10,695 bases of DNA from an uncultured Burkholderiales bacterium. Its GTDB lineage: Bacteria; Pseudomonadota; Gammaproteobacteria; Burkholderiales; Burkholderiaceae_C. Under the pieces are notes generated by a model, which worked only from the letters and a program-made list of their open reading frames with translations, searched no databases and was not told the DNA's origin. Below, piece by piece: positions 1-6,844 of the stretch; position 1 is the first letter of the stretch; the number at the start of each line of letters is the position of its first letter. Both the position numbers and the translations under genes were made by a program. The stretch lies in the NCBI GenBank assembly GCA_903856875.1, contig CAIODE010000037.1, positions 1-10,695 on the forward strand, given 5' to 3'.

Positions 1-1
1 C

Positions 2-445
2 ATTCGATTACCTGCTGAAGCATTGTTGCTTCTAGCCAAATACGCCATACCTGTCTTGCCATTTTTATTCAGCTTCATCTTTCTGAAAACCAAATACCTC
101 TCGAACTACAGAGCAACACTTGAAAAATTAAGAATTCACCACAGAGCTCTTTCACAAGGGCCTGTTCAAAGGTACTTTGAATCATTTTTTGCAATTCGCT
201 TGAATGAATCCAGTCAAATATCTGGCGCTTGTACCCAATGTGGCAGTTGTTGTTTGAATCAACAATGTTTTTTTCTAGAACCTTTGCCGGAGGATAAGTT
301 TCAATGCGGGATCTACAACTCGCCCTTCAGAAAATTGTCGAATTGCGGTGCGTTTCCTATCTCAGGCGAAGACATTGAAAGATATGAATGTCCTGGATAT
401 GTGCTGAATCCCAAGACAGTGATTAAGATAGCCGTTGTCAATTAA
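2..445 (+). CDS. YkgJ-like cysteine-cluster (zinc/iron-chelating) protein, 5' partial
   Basis: The reading frame is open from the window edge to the TAA at 443-445, so the 5' end may lie upstream. An in-frame TTG at 23 would give a 140-residue protein. Counting from that TTG, residues 3-21 form a hydrophobic, probable membrane segment, followed by a basic stretch. The C-terminal half holds eight cysteines (70, 73, 76, 77, 82, 95, 108, 123), including the motif CTQCGSCC. CxxCxxCC with trailing single cysteines is the signature of the YkgJ/UPF0153 family, thought to bind zinc or an iron-sulfur cluster; no reaction is established for most members. The last codons precede the start of the beta-barrel gene by 25 bp, so the two may be co-transcribed. 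The family call is fairly safe. The function is unknown, and the N-terminal membrane part could belong to a longer protein cut by the window. Confidence 0.75.
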   Translation: MRLPAEALLLLAKYAIPVLPFLFSFIFLKTKYLSNYRATLEKLRIHHRALSQGPVQRYFESFFAIRLNESSQISGACTQCGSCCLNQQCFFLEPLPEDKFQCGIYNSPFRKLSNCGAFPISGEDIERYECPGYVLNPKTVIKIAVVN

Positions 446-470
446 GAGTCGCAGTAGCCCAGTCAAATCA

Positions 471-1289
471 ATGAACCATTTCAAGCGAAAATTACTTTCA
501 CTTTCCACACTCTGTTGTTTGATGAGTGCTCATGCAGCTGAAGTTAATTTCAATGCTGAAGCACCTTCAAAATGGTCCTTGGAATGGGGCTGGAACAATG
601 AGTCTTATGCAAAGAGTGATATTCATTTTAAAGGCATCGACCATCAATTCACACTGTTTGGTGTGCGAGCCACAGACACTCAAAAGACGCTCACACCGCA
701 AACCTTGTTCAATACTTATTTGAACCCTGGAAGAATCACCATTCCACAGACCAATGCTCGAATTGCATACCAATTCAATACCGACGCTGCGCTTGCATTG
801 AATTTAGATCACATGAAGTATGTTGTTGCTGATGGTCAAACAGTCAGTGCATCTGGCCAGTATCTTCAGAAAAACTACCTTGCTTCCGGGCAGCAGTACC
901 TATCGCCTGCCTTCATGCATTACGAACACACAGATGGTTTGAACGTCATCTCAATAGAATACGAAAAAAAATACCCAATCACTGCCATGCCAGCAAATCT
1001 CAAAGCACGTTTTTTCACCTTGGTAGGCGCTGGCATTGTGATTCCAAAAAGCAATATCACCATGGCCATGGTGGGTCAAGTTCGCAACGACAAATTTCAC
1101 CTAGCAGGCACCAACCTAGATCTTGCAGGCGGTTTGGAAGTTGACTTCTCGATGGACTATTTTGTAAGAACAACCTACAAAGTTGGGCGCGTGAATCTTT
1201 CCGATGTGATCACCAGCGCAAGGCAAGACAAGGCTTCTCAGAAAATCAACTACCAAGAAGCCAGCTTGACATTGGGTCTGCGTTTTTAA
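471..1289 (+). CDS. Exported outer-membrane beta-barrel protein of unknown function
   Basis: The product is 272 residues from the ATG at 471. It begins with a signal peptide: basic NHFKRK, a hydrophobic core around residues 8-20, and a signal-peptidase I type site near AHAA at 20-23. The mature part shows alternating polar/hydrophobic strands with many aromatic residues and ends in TLGLRF, the C-terminal Phe expected of BAM-assembled outer-membrane barrels. I see no catalytic motif and do not recognise the family; it is the size of an 8-12-strand barrel. A TTG at 435 would add 12 residues, overlap the upstream gene, and has an AAGA about 6 bp before it. I prefer the ATG because it gives a compact signal peptide, although no clear Shine-Dalgarno precedes it. 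The stop codon overlaps the stop of the convergent aminotransferase gene. Confidence 0.8.
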   Translation: MNHFKRKLLSLSTLCCLMSAHAAEVNFNAEAPSKWSLEWGWNNESYAKSDIHFKGIDHQFTLFGVRATDTQKTLTPQTLFNTYLNPGRITIPQTNARIAYQFNTDAALALNLDHMKYVVADGQTVSASGQYLQKNYLASGQQYLSPAFMHYEHTDGLNVISIEYEKKYPITAMPANLKARFFTLVGAGIVIPKSNITMAMVGQVRNDKFHLAGTNLDLAGGLEVDFSMDYFVRTTYKVGRVNLSDVITSARQDKASQKINYQEASLTLGLRF

Positions 1290-2938
1290 GCTTGCGCCGA
1301 TTCCCGTTTTTGAAACATTTCTTTCAATATCGATCTGCGAATCAGTTTGTTTGAAAGCTCCGAAGGGGCCCAAAACCACTGCGCTGATTTCATAGATACA
1401 CAAGCCGCTACAAAACGATTCAGCACTTCTTCAAAGTCTGCATCCGAGTAATTCAAGCTGAATATCAAGCGACCAGTGCCAACCCAACTGAGCGCCAATC
1501 CCTCTGAACGAAGGTAGTACTGAAGCATCCAGTTATAACGACTTGTTTCGGTGTAATACAGGCTCCATACACTGGACATATTGGCAGCCCGGAGTGGCAA
1601 TCCTTTTGCGGTCATCACCTGGTTGAAGCGCTCGCGCCTTTGATTCCAAGTGTTGTCTAAATTGTCGTAAACAGCCGATATTTCTGGTGTTTCTATTTTT
1701 TCTAAAAAGACAGACATGGCACCCATCACATGCGGATGGGCGTTGAATGTGCCGCGAGCAAAACATATGTCGGCTGGTCTTTCAGATCGGTAACGTTTCA
1801 TTAAATCAGCACGGCCACACACCACGCCGACGGGGTAACCTCCGCCCAATGTTTTGCCATAAGTGACCATGTCAGCTTGCACACCAAAATAGGCTTGTGC
1901 GCCACCTTTTGCCAAACGGAAGCCTAAGAAAACCTCATCAAAAATGAGCACAATGTTGCGTTCAGTGCAAACTTCTCGCAGTTTTTTCAGCCAAGTTGTA
2001 TAGGCTTCTCGATCATACGTAGCCCTGCGACTGCTATCGACCAAGGAAGAATCACCAGGCGCACCTTGATTCAAATGCAGCGCTTGCAATGGATTGATCA
2101 GGACACACGCAATGTCCGATCTTGTTCGCAGCACTTTGAGAGAATTTTCATGCATGTCCCTGAGGGTGTACGTTTCACGCGGTGGCATGGGGTTACCAGG
2201 ACCTGGCTGAACATCCTCCCACCAGCCATGGTATGCACCGCAAAAACGCACTAAGTTTTTGCGGCCTGTGTGATACCTTGCCAGCCTGACCGCTTGCATG
2301 ACAGCTTCCGTTCCCGACATGTGGAAGGACACTTGGTCTAGGCCTGAAATTTCTTTGAGACGCTTCACGTTAAAAGCAACACAAGGGTGGTATGCACCCA
2401 GAGTTGCCCCCACAGCCTCTACCTTCTCAGAACCTAATTTCATGCACTCTTTGTAAAAGTCAGCGCCAAAAACGTTAACACCGTAAGAGCCGGTGAGGTC
2501 ATAAAACCGCTGGCCATCTTGATCTGTCACAAATACGCCATCTGCCGACTGTATAAACGCACCAACTTTCAAGTGTTGTCGCACCAGTGGGCTGAATTGA
2601 AATGGAACGCGGTAAGCACCCGTGAATTGCAAATCAGAAATGGTTTCACGCGCTTCAGCGGTCATTTCGATGCTTTTGGCATGTCTCGTCTGTAACAAGT
2701 TTGCCAATTGGTAAAAAGCAGCGCGTCGAGTATCAGCCACAGATTCTGGTGCGCCATCACATGAAAAGAATTGGTCTTCTTTGAACTCATAGCCTGGCAA
2801 CAACGAAACCACTCTTTTTGCCATTCTGGAGTGCCCTGTTAAGGACGGGTGTTTGGCAAATGAAAGATCCAATCGTCTTTTGACAAAAGGTAAGAAAAGT
2901 GCAATTGCACCAAGGATCAAAGCAAGTTGAACAGACAC
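1286..2938 (-). CDS. Membrane-anchored class III PLP-dependent aminotransferase (glutamate-1-semialdehyde aminomutase-like)
   Basis: The product is 550 residues and starts with GTG. Residues 4-19 are a hydrophobic stretch followed by KRR, which predicts an N-terminal anchor with the enzyme in the cytoplasm. Residues 20 to about 110 are an extension I cannot assign. From about 115 the protein matches fold-type I class III aminotransferases: SGTEA at 208-212 (phosphate-binding loop), GAYHGWW at 234-240 (aromatic stacking on PLP), IFDEV at 332-336 with D334 for the pyridine nitrogen, and YGKTLGGGYPVG at 360-371 with K362 as the Schiff-base lysine. GTFNAHP follows at 396-402. All catalytic residues are present, so the enzyme is likely active. 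The core resembles glutamate-1-semialdehyde aminomutase, but the length (HemL is about 430) and the anchor argue against a haem role; the substrate is unknown. It is divergent from the decarboxylase gene across a 65-bp gap. The start is not backed by a strong ribosome binding site. Confidence 0.88.
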   Translation of the reverse strand: MSVQLALILGAIALFLPFVKRRLDLSFAKHPSLTGHSRMAKRVVSLLPGYEFKEDQFFSCDGAPESVADTRRAAFYQLANLLQTRHAKSIEMTAEARETISDLQFTGAYRVPFQFSPLVRQHLKVGAFIQSADGVFVTDQDGQRFYDLTGSYGVNVFGADFYKECMKLGSEKVEAVGATLGAYHPCVAFNVKRLKEISGLDQVSFHMSGTEAVMQAVRLARYHTGRKNLVRFCGAYHGWWEDVQPGPGNPMPPRETYTLRDMHENSLKVLRTRSDIACVLINPLQALHLNQGAPGDSSLVDSSRRATYDREAYTTWLKKLREVCTERNIVLIFDEVFLGFRLAKGGAQAYFGVQADMVTYGKTLGGGYPVGVVCGRADLMKRYRSERPADICFARGTFNAHPHVMGAMSVFLEKIETPEISAVYDNLDNTWNQRRERFNQVMTAKGLPLRAANMSSVWSLYYTETSRYNWMLQYYLRSEGLALSWVGTGRLIFSLNYSDADFEEVLNRFVAACVSMKSAQWFWAPSELSNKLIRRSILKEMFQKRESAQA

Positions 2939-3003
2939 GTTGAATCCGAAGATGAGTTGGTGAAGTCATCTTTTTATTTAAATTTCGTGACAGGAAAATG
3001 AAA
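2939..3003. promoter_or_regulatory. Divergent intergenic region between the aminotransferase and decarboxylase genes
   Basis: These 65 bp separate two divergent start codons and must hold, or lie close to, the promoters of both genes unless those sit inside the coding regions. An AT-rich core at about 2971-2985 includes the 8-bp palindrome ATTTAAAT (2976-2983) and could serve as a -10 region in either direction. I cannot place a convincing -35/-10 pair on either strand. The divergent layout allows shared regulation, but this is inference from layout only. Confidence 0.4.
2992..2995 (+). promoter_or_regulatory. Shine-Dalgarno AGGA that decides the decarboxylase start
   Basis: AGGA lies 2 bp before the ATG at 2998 but 8 bp before the ATG at 3004. 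The second spacing is normal for ribosome binding, so initiation at 3004 is preferred. The choice changes the protein by only two residues (Met-Lys). Confidence 0.6.
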
Positions 3004-3876
3004 ATGAAACAATTAATTCAAAGAATCAGCAAACAAGAGGACCTGAATTTTCTGTTGGCGAATCGAATTCCGCGCATCACGCTCACACGCTTCATTGGCT
3101 GGTGGAGCCAAATTAAGAACCCCATCATCCGAGATTTGTCGATTGGCGTTTGGAAGTTATTTTCAGATCTTGATCTGAGCGAAGCAGCAAAAACAAAGTT
3201 CGACAGCATGCACGACTGCTTTGTGCGGGAACTTAAGCCAGGCGCTAGAACCATTGACATGCGCAATGAAATCCTTAGCAGCCCTTGTGACGCCATTGTG
3301 GGCGAATGCGGCACCATTGATCACACCCAAGTATTTCAAGCCAAAGGCTTCCCTTACAGTCTCTCAAGCTTGATGGGGTTTACGCCCAGAACGGGCGAAT
3401 TGGTTGAGTCCTTGAAAAATGGCACCTACGTGACTTTGCGCTTGACCTCCAGCATGTACCACCGATTTCATGCGCCAGCGGATGCAACTCTGACGCATGT
3501 GACGCACATATCTGTGGACACTTGGAACGTCAACCCCATTGCCCTTAAACGAGTTGAGCAACTTTTTTGCAAGAACGAACGGGCCGTTCTTAATTTCAAA
3601 TTGTCGGATGGTACGCCCATGATTGTGGTGCCCGTAGCAGCCATCTTGGTTGCCAGCTTGCGCTTGCACGCCATTAATTTGTTGTTCCATGTCGATTACA
3701 CCGGCCCCAATGAAATTCCTTGTGCCATTCAAACTTACAAAGGCCAGGAACTTGGCTGGTTTCAACATGGCTCCACCATCATTGTGTTTGTACCCAAAGG
3801 CTTCAAATTGGCAGAAGGTATTTCAACGGGTCAACGCATCAAAATGGGTCAGGCCTTGCTGGAAAAAATGGCATGA
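3004..3876 (+). CDS. psd: Phosphatidylserine decarboxylase family protein
   Basis: The product is 290 residues from the ATG at 3004; a second ATG lies at 2998, and residue numbers below count from that one. The enzyme makes phosphatidylethanolamine from phosphatidylserine using a pyruvoyl group formed by self-cleavage. Family motifs appear in order: FVRELKPGAR at 75-84, SPCDAIVG at 95-102 with catalytic-type D98, QAKGFPYSLSSLMG at 114-127, YHRFHAPAD at 154-162 with H155, and HGST at 257-260, where cleavage between G258 and S259 would yield the beta chain and an alpha chain with an N-terminal pyruvoyl. The D/H/S set and GST motif are intact, so it should be active. The length matches the long E. 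coli-type enzymes. Its stop overlaps the next gene's start (ATGA), implying translational coupling. I cannot tell from this window whether it is the housekeeping enzyme or an accessory paralogue acting on another serine-containing lipid. Confidence 0.92.
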   Translation: MKQLIQRISKQEDLNFLLANRIPRITLTRFIGWWSQIKNPIIRDLSIGVWKLFSDLDLSEAAKTKFDSMHDCFVRELKPGARTIDMRNEILSSPCDAIVGECGTIDHTQVFQAKGFPYSLSSLMGFTPRTGELVESLKNGTYVTLRLTSSMYHRFHAPADATLTHVTHISVDTWNVNPIALKRVEQLFCKNERAVLNFKLSDGTPMIVVPVAAILVASLRLHAINLLFHVDYTGPNEIPCAIQTYKGQELGWFQHGSTIIVFVPKGFKLAEGISTGQRIKMGQALLEKMA

Positions 3877-5633
3877 ACTTACCGGCCTTCATTTCAAGCG
3901 TATTCGCTTGCACAGGGGTCATTTTGTGCGCTTGTGCGCCAATGAACGAATACCCCGTCGCATCCACTGACAAGATCAATATCAGCATCTTGGCTTTCAA
4001 CGATTTGCATGGCAACTTAGAGCCCCCCAGCCTGAGTGTTCGGGAAAAAATTGAGGGCAACTTGACGGAAGTACCTGCGGGAGGCGCTGCCTATTTGGCT
4101 GCGGCCATACAACACTTCAAAAAACATAACCCATTGCATGCCGTTGTTTCCGCTGGCGACATGATTGGTGCGACACCACTTACTTCTGCGCTTTTCTTGG
4201 ATGAGCCAACCATCGAAGCAGTCAATGCCATGGGCATCGATTTCAATGCCGTTGGCAATCATGAGTTCGACAAAGGCACCCCTGAATTGATGCGAATGCG
4301 CCGAGGTGGTTGTGAAAAATTAACTCGACTAGAGCCATGTCAAGTCAATCGCCAATTTCCAGGTGCTAATTTTGAATTCTTGGCGGCCAATGTGAAAAAG
4401 GCAGACCAGCAAACATTGTTTCCAGCCTATGGCATCAAGACCTTCCAACAAGGCAATCAAGTGGTCAAAGTGGGCTTCGTGGGAATGACTCTCAAAGGCA
4501 CGCCTAACATGGTGACGCCTGAAAGCATTCAAGGCTTGCGATTTGAAGATGAAGCCACAACCGCCAATGCCTATGTCCCTTTGCTCAAAGCGCAAGGCGT
4601 GTCGGTGTTGGTTTTAGTCATTCATGAGGGCGGGTTGATCCAAGGGGGGCACAACGATGCTTCGTGCCCAGGACTTTCCGGAGATATTGTTCCTATTTTG
4701 AATCAACTAGATACTAGCTTTGCTGTGGTGGTCTCGGGTCACACTCACCGTGCTTACGCCTGTGACTACAGCAAAATCAATCCAAGTAAACCATTTCTTT
4801 TGACCAGTGCGGGTCAATATGGCACGTTCCTCACGCACATTCAGTTGTCCTACGATCCTGTTACCCACAAAGTCCAAAACAAGACGGCACACAACGTCAT
4901 TGTTCAAAGTGAAGCGTTTGTCAATGCTTCAGGCGTCAAGGTACAGCCAAGTCCTTCTTTGCCTTTTTTCGGAAAGCAAATGGATGTTGAAAAAATTGTG
5001 CATGAATATCGCATGGCCTCACAAGTGCAAGTGCTGAAAGTGATCAGCCACTTGTCAACATCCATCACTCGAAAGTCAACGCCTTCAGGTGAATCTGGCC
5101 TTGGCAACTTGATCGCTGATGCCCAATGGTCTTCTACCTCATCTGAAGAAAGAGGACGGTCAGATTTTGCGCTGATGAACCCTGGCGGTGTGCGCGCCGA
5201 CCTGATCATTCAACCTGGCGGAGGAACTGTTAACTTTGGGCAGCTTTTTAAAATACAGCCCTTTGGCAACACATTGGTTGTTAAACGCATGACCGGACAA
5301 CAAGTCAAAGACCTGCTGGAGCATCAGTTTGCGAATTTAGAGAGGTCCAAAGTATTATTTCCTTCTGAAAGTCTGAAATACGAGGTGGACCTGCGCCAGA
5401 GCACTGGGCAACGTGTCCTGCACATTCGAATTGGTCAAAAACCTCTTAACTTGGATCATACCTACCATGTAACCATGAACAGTTTTTTGGCCTCTGGTAG
5501 TGATGGTTTCTGGCAATTCAAACAGGCACCCACCGTCTCGGGTGGCGAGCTGGACGTTGATGCGCTCTCTGATTATTTGCGACAAAACCCAGATTTGAAA
5601 CCCCCACAAACTGATCGCATTAGGATGTTGTGA
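3873..5633 (+). CDS. UshA-type periplasmic 5'-nucleotidase / metallophosphatase, probable lipoprotein
   Basis: The product is 586 residues and has both UshA-family domains. The N-terminal metallophosphatase domain has FNDLHGN at 42-48 (D44, H46), SAGD at 93-96, GNHEFD at 128-133 (metal ligands N129/H130, with H130 and D133 as the likely catalytic pair), H251, and GHTH at 289-292. The C-terminal 5'-nucleotidase domain has GNLIADA at 411-417, NPGGVR at 436-441, PFGNTL at 463-468 and SGSDGF at 541-546; F464 and F546 are placed to stack on the base, as in E. coli UshA. The family hydrolyses nucleotides and nucleotide-diphospho compounds in the periplasm. The ATG at 3873 overlaps the decarboxylase stop by 4 bp (ATGA). 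The N-terminus is a hydrophobic export signal ending LCAC at 18-21, a plausible lipobox, although the usual basic residues before the hydrophobic core are absent. An in-frame upstream extension into psd has no signal peptide and is rejected. Confidence 0.93.
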   Translation: MNLPAFISSVFACTGVILCACAPMNEYPVASTDKINISILAFNDLHGNLEPPSLSVREKIEGNLTEVPAGGAAYLAAAIQHFKKHNPLHAVVSAGDMIGATPLTSALFLDEPTIEAVNAMGIDFNAVGNHEFDKGTPELMRMRRGGCEKLTRLEPCQVNRQFPGANFEFLAANVKKADQQTLFPAYGIKTFQQGNQVVKVGFVGMTLKGTPNMVTPESIQGLRFEDEATTANAYVPLLKAQGVSVLVLVIHEGGLIQGGHNDASCPGLSGDIVPILNQLDTSFAVVVSGHTHRAYACDYSKINPSKPFLLTSAGQYGTFLTHIQLSYDPVTHKVQNKTAHNVIVQSEAFVNASGVKVQPSPSLPFFGKQMDVEKIVHEYRMASQVQVLKVISHLSTSITRKSTPSGESGLGNLIADAQWSSTSSEERGRSDFALMNPGGVRADLIIQPGGGTVNFGQLFKIQPFGNTLVVKRMTGQQVKDLLEHQFANLERSKVLFPSESLKYEVDLRQSTGQRVLHIRIGQKPLNLDHTYHVTMNSFLASGSDGFWQFKQAPTVSGGELDVDALSDYLRQNPDLKPPQTDRIRML

Positions 5634-5715
5634 ATTAGCACAAACCCTGCTAAGTAACAAATTTGTCACACTAATTTTTTATGCTAGCTGGTTACTTATA
5701 TCGCGGTTGAGCATC
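5634..5715 (+). promoter_or_regulatory. Probable promoter region of the exbD-tonB-receptor-exbB-tatT gene string
   Basis: This 82-bp non-coding stretch is the largest gap in the window and is richer in A+T than its surroundings. It contains a TTGTCA (5663-5668), a TATGCT (5680-5685) and a TATATC (5697-5702), but none of the pairs has a normal 16-18 bp spacing, so the exact promoter is not resolved. A 6-bp inverted repeat, TTAGCA / TGCTAA (5635-5640 and 5648-5653, 7-nt loop), follows the nucleotidase stop. No T-run directly follows it, so it is a poor intrinsic terminator. Confidence 0.45.
5654..5669. repeat. Palindrome, candidate operator upstream of exbD
   Basis: The 10-bp core ACAAATTTGT (5657-5666) is a perfect palindrome. 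It extends to 16 bp (GT-a-core-c-AC) with a single mismatched pair. It overlaps the TTGTCA hexamer, which is where a dimeric repressor would act. It does not resemble a Fur box (GATAAT repeats), so the regulator is not identified. Confidence 0.4.
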
Positions 5716-6129
5716 ATGCGCCATTGGCAGCAAACACAAAGAAAAAAAGCACGCATCGAAATCATTCCCATGATCGATGTGATGATGTTTTTATTGGTTT
5801 TCTTTGTTCTTATCAGCGTCAATGTGATTCCTGCTTTGGGCATCAAAACACAACAGCCCAACTCGTCCCAAGCACAGCAACTCAAAACAAAAGATGTCCA
5901 GGTTGTCGTCACATTGGGAAAAGAAAATGTCATCCAAGTTGATGGCAGAGATGTTGACTTAAAAGATTTGGCGTCTGCAGTCAAGCAAAAAGCTGGCAAT
6001 GCAGATCAAATTGCCGTGATTGTGAACAGTGACAAAGGCGCAGAAGTTCAAACTTTGGTCGATGTCATGGACGAAATCAAAAAATCAGGCTTGGGCAAGG
6101 TGTCACTTGCGGCCCGAGAGCGCAAATGA
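5716..6129 (+). CDS. exbD: ExbD/TolR-family energy-transduction subunit
   Basis: The product is 137 residues from the ATG at 5716, close to E. coli ExbD (141). A basic cytoplasmic tail (RKKARIE) leads into one membrane helix at about 16-36, with D21 in the sequence PMIDVMMF. This Asp corresponds to the proton-responsive D25 of E. coli ExbD. The remainder is a periplasmic domain with the typical pattern VVVTLGKENVIQVDG and QIAVIVNSDKGA. ExbD works with ExbB and TonB to pass the proton-motive force to outer-membrane receptors. A TTG at 5707 would add three residues; the ATG is the simpler choice, with only a weak GAG in front. The gene overlaps tonB by 4 bp. Its ExbB partner is not adjacent but lies about 3.1 kb downstream, after the receptor gene. 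Confidence 0.92.
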   Translation: MRHWQQTQRKKARIEIIPMIDVMMFLLVFFVLISVNVIPALGIKTQQPNSSQAQQLKTKDVQVVVTLGKENVIQVDGRDVDLKDLASAVKQKAGNADQIAVIVNSDKGAEVQTLVDVMDEIKKSGLGKVSLAARERK

Positions 6130-6824
6130 TATTGCTCATCGACCGTTTGAATCACGAGCGTCACAAACTTTCAAGTTTGGGATCGCTGCTATTGGTTTGC
6201 ATGGTTTTTTCAATGGCACAAGCACTCAAAGCACCTGCAGAAATGTTGGCACAAGAGGCCATGGAGTTGACGACAACGCTGATTGAGCCCTTGCTTCAAC
6301 CACCGCCAAAACCGCCTACGCCACAGCTTACAAAAACTGAGCCAAAACCCAAAATGCTGACACAGCCAAATGTGCCAATAACGCCCACACCCATTGAGCC
6401 TGCCAAAGATGTGACAGCCACTGAGTCACCCCGCCCCCTGCCTGCGCCAACGCAGAGCGCACCAACTGCCGCGCCAGTACAAGAAGTGCCCAAAATTGCG
6501 CCTCAGCCGCTGGTCTCAGTCAGTTTAGAAAACAACTACATCGCCAGCGTTAGGGCAACCCTGAATGCAAACAAGCGTTACCCCACAGGCAGAGAAGCCA
6601 GCCTTCAGCGCCCATCCGGAAAAGTGAAACTGTGGTTTGTTTTGACTAGAAACGGTGCGCTGCAAGATGCCGGCATAGAGGACTCTAGTAACTCCATCAT
6701 TTTGGACAACGCCGCTTTGTCAACATTGCGACGCACCACTTATGCGCCATGGCCGGAAGGCAGTTGGGCATCTCAGTCACAACACAAATTTACAGTCACC
6801 CTCGATTTTGTTCCTCTCAATTAA
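6126..6824 (+). CDS. tonB: TonB-family energy transducer
   Basis: The product is 232 residues and starts with the ATG of an ATGA overlap with exbD. Residues 16-34 form the single membrane segment. A proline-rich periplasmic spacer covers about 54-128 (for example LLQPPPKPPTPQ). The C-terminal domain, about 135-232, has the TonB/TolA fold pattern: YIASVRATLNANKRYP at 138-153, then GKVKLWFVLTRNG at 165-177, then NAALSTLRR at 195-203 and YAPWP at 206-210. The tip contacts the TonB box of receptors and transmits ExbB/ExbD energy. E. coli TonB carries a functionally important His (H20) inside its membrane helix. Here I find no His in the helix, only H10 and H13 just before it. Its location next to a receptor suggests a dedicated rather than general TonB. 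Confidence 0.9.
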   Translation: MILLIDRLNHERHKLSSLGSLLLVCMVFSMAQALKAPAEMLAQEAMELTTTLIEPLLQPPPKPPTPQLTKTEPKPKMLTQPNVPITPTPIEPAKDVTATESPRPLPAPTQSAPTAAPVQEVPKIAPQPLVSVSLENNYIASVRATLNANKRYPTGREASLQRPSGKVKLWFVLTRNGALQDAGIEDSSNSIILDNAALSTLRRTTYAPWPEGSWASQSQHKFTVTLDFVPLN

Positions 6825-6834
6825 TTTTTTTACC

Positions 6835-6839
6835 AGGAG
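6835..6839 (+). promoter_or_regulatory. Strong Shine-Dalgarno of the TonB-dependent receptor
   Basis: AGGAG with a 5-bp spacer precedes the ATG at 6845. It is the clearest ribosome binding site in the gene string and fixes the receptor start, ruling out the longer reading frame that begins at 6749 inside tonB. Confidence 0.8.
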
Positions 6840-6844
6840 TTTTT

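Noticed and set aside
1116..1403. Minus-strand open frame spanning the barrel/aminotransferase junction
   Set aside because: It overlaps two well-supported genes in another frame and shows no domain or signal.
1286..2938. Haem-pathway HemL as the identity of the aminotransferase
   Set aside because: The core motifs fit the superfamily, but the membrane anchor, N-terminal extension and lack of any haem-pathway neighbour do not support that specific role.
3364..3768. 134-codon minus-strand open frame inside psd
   Set aside because: It lies wholly inside a gene with intact catalytic motifs; composition explains the open frame.
3720..3872. In-frame upstream extension of the nucleotidase gene by 51 codons into psd
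   Set aside because: It lacks an export signal and overlaps psd by 157 bp. The ATG at 3873 gives a direct export signal and the classic ATGA coupling.
5635..5653. TTAGCA / TGCTAA hairpin as terminator of the nucleotidase gene
   Set aside because: The stem is only 6 bp and AT-rich and is not followed directly by a T-run. It was kept only as a remark under the intergenic region.
6296..6493. Glycine-rich open frame on the minus strand
   Set aside because: It is the reverse complement of the proline-rich TonB spacer, with no start context of its own.
6749..6844. Longer receptor reading frame starting inside tonB
   Set aside because: The ATG at 6845 has AGGAG 5 bp upstream and begins a standard signal peptide; the extension is out-of-frame tonB sequence.
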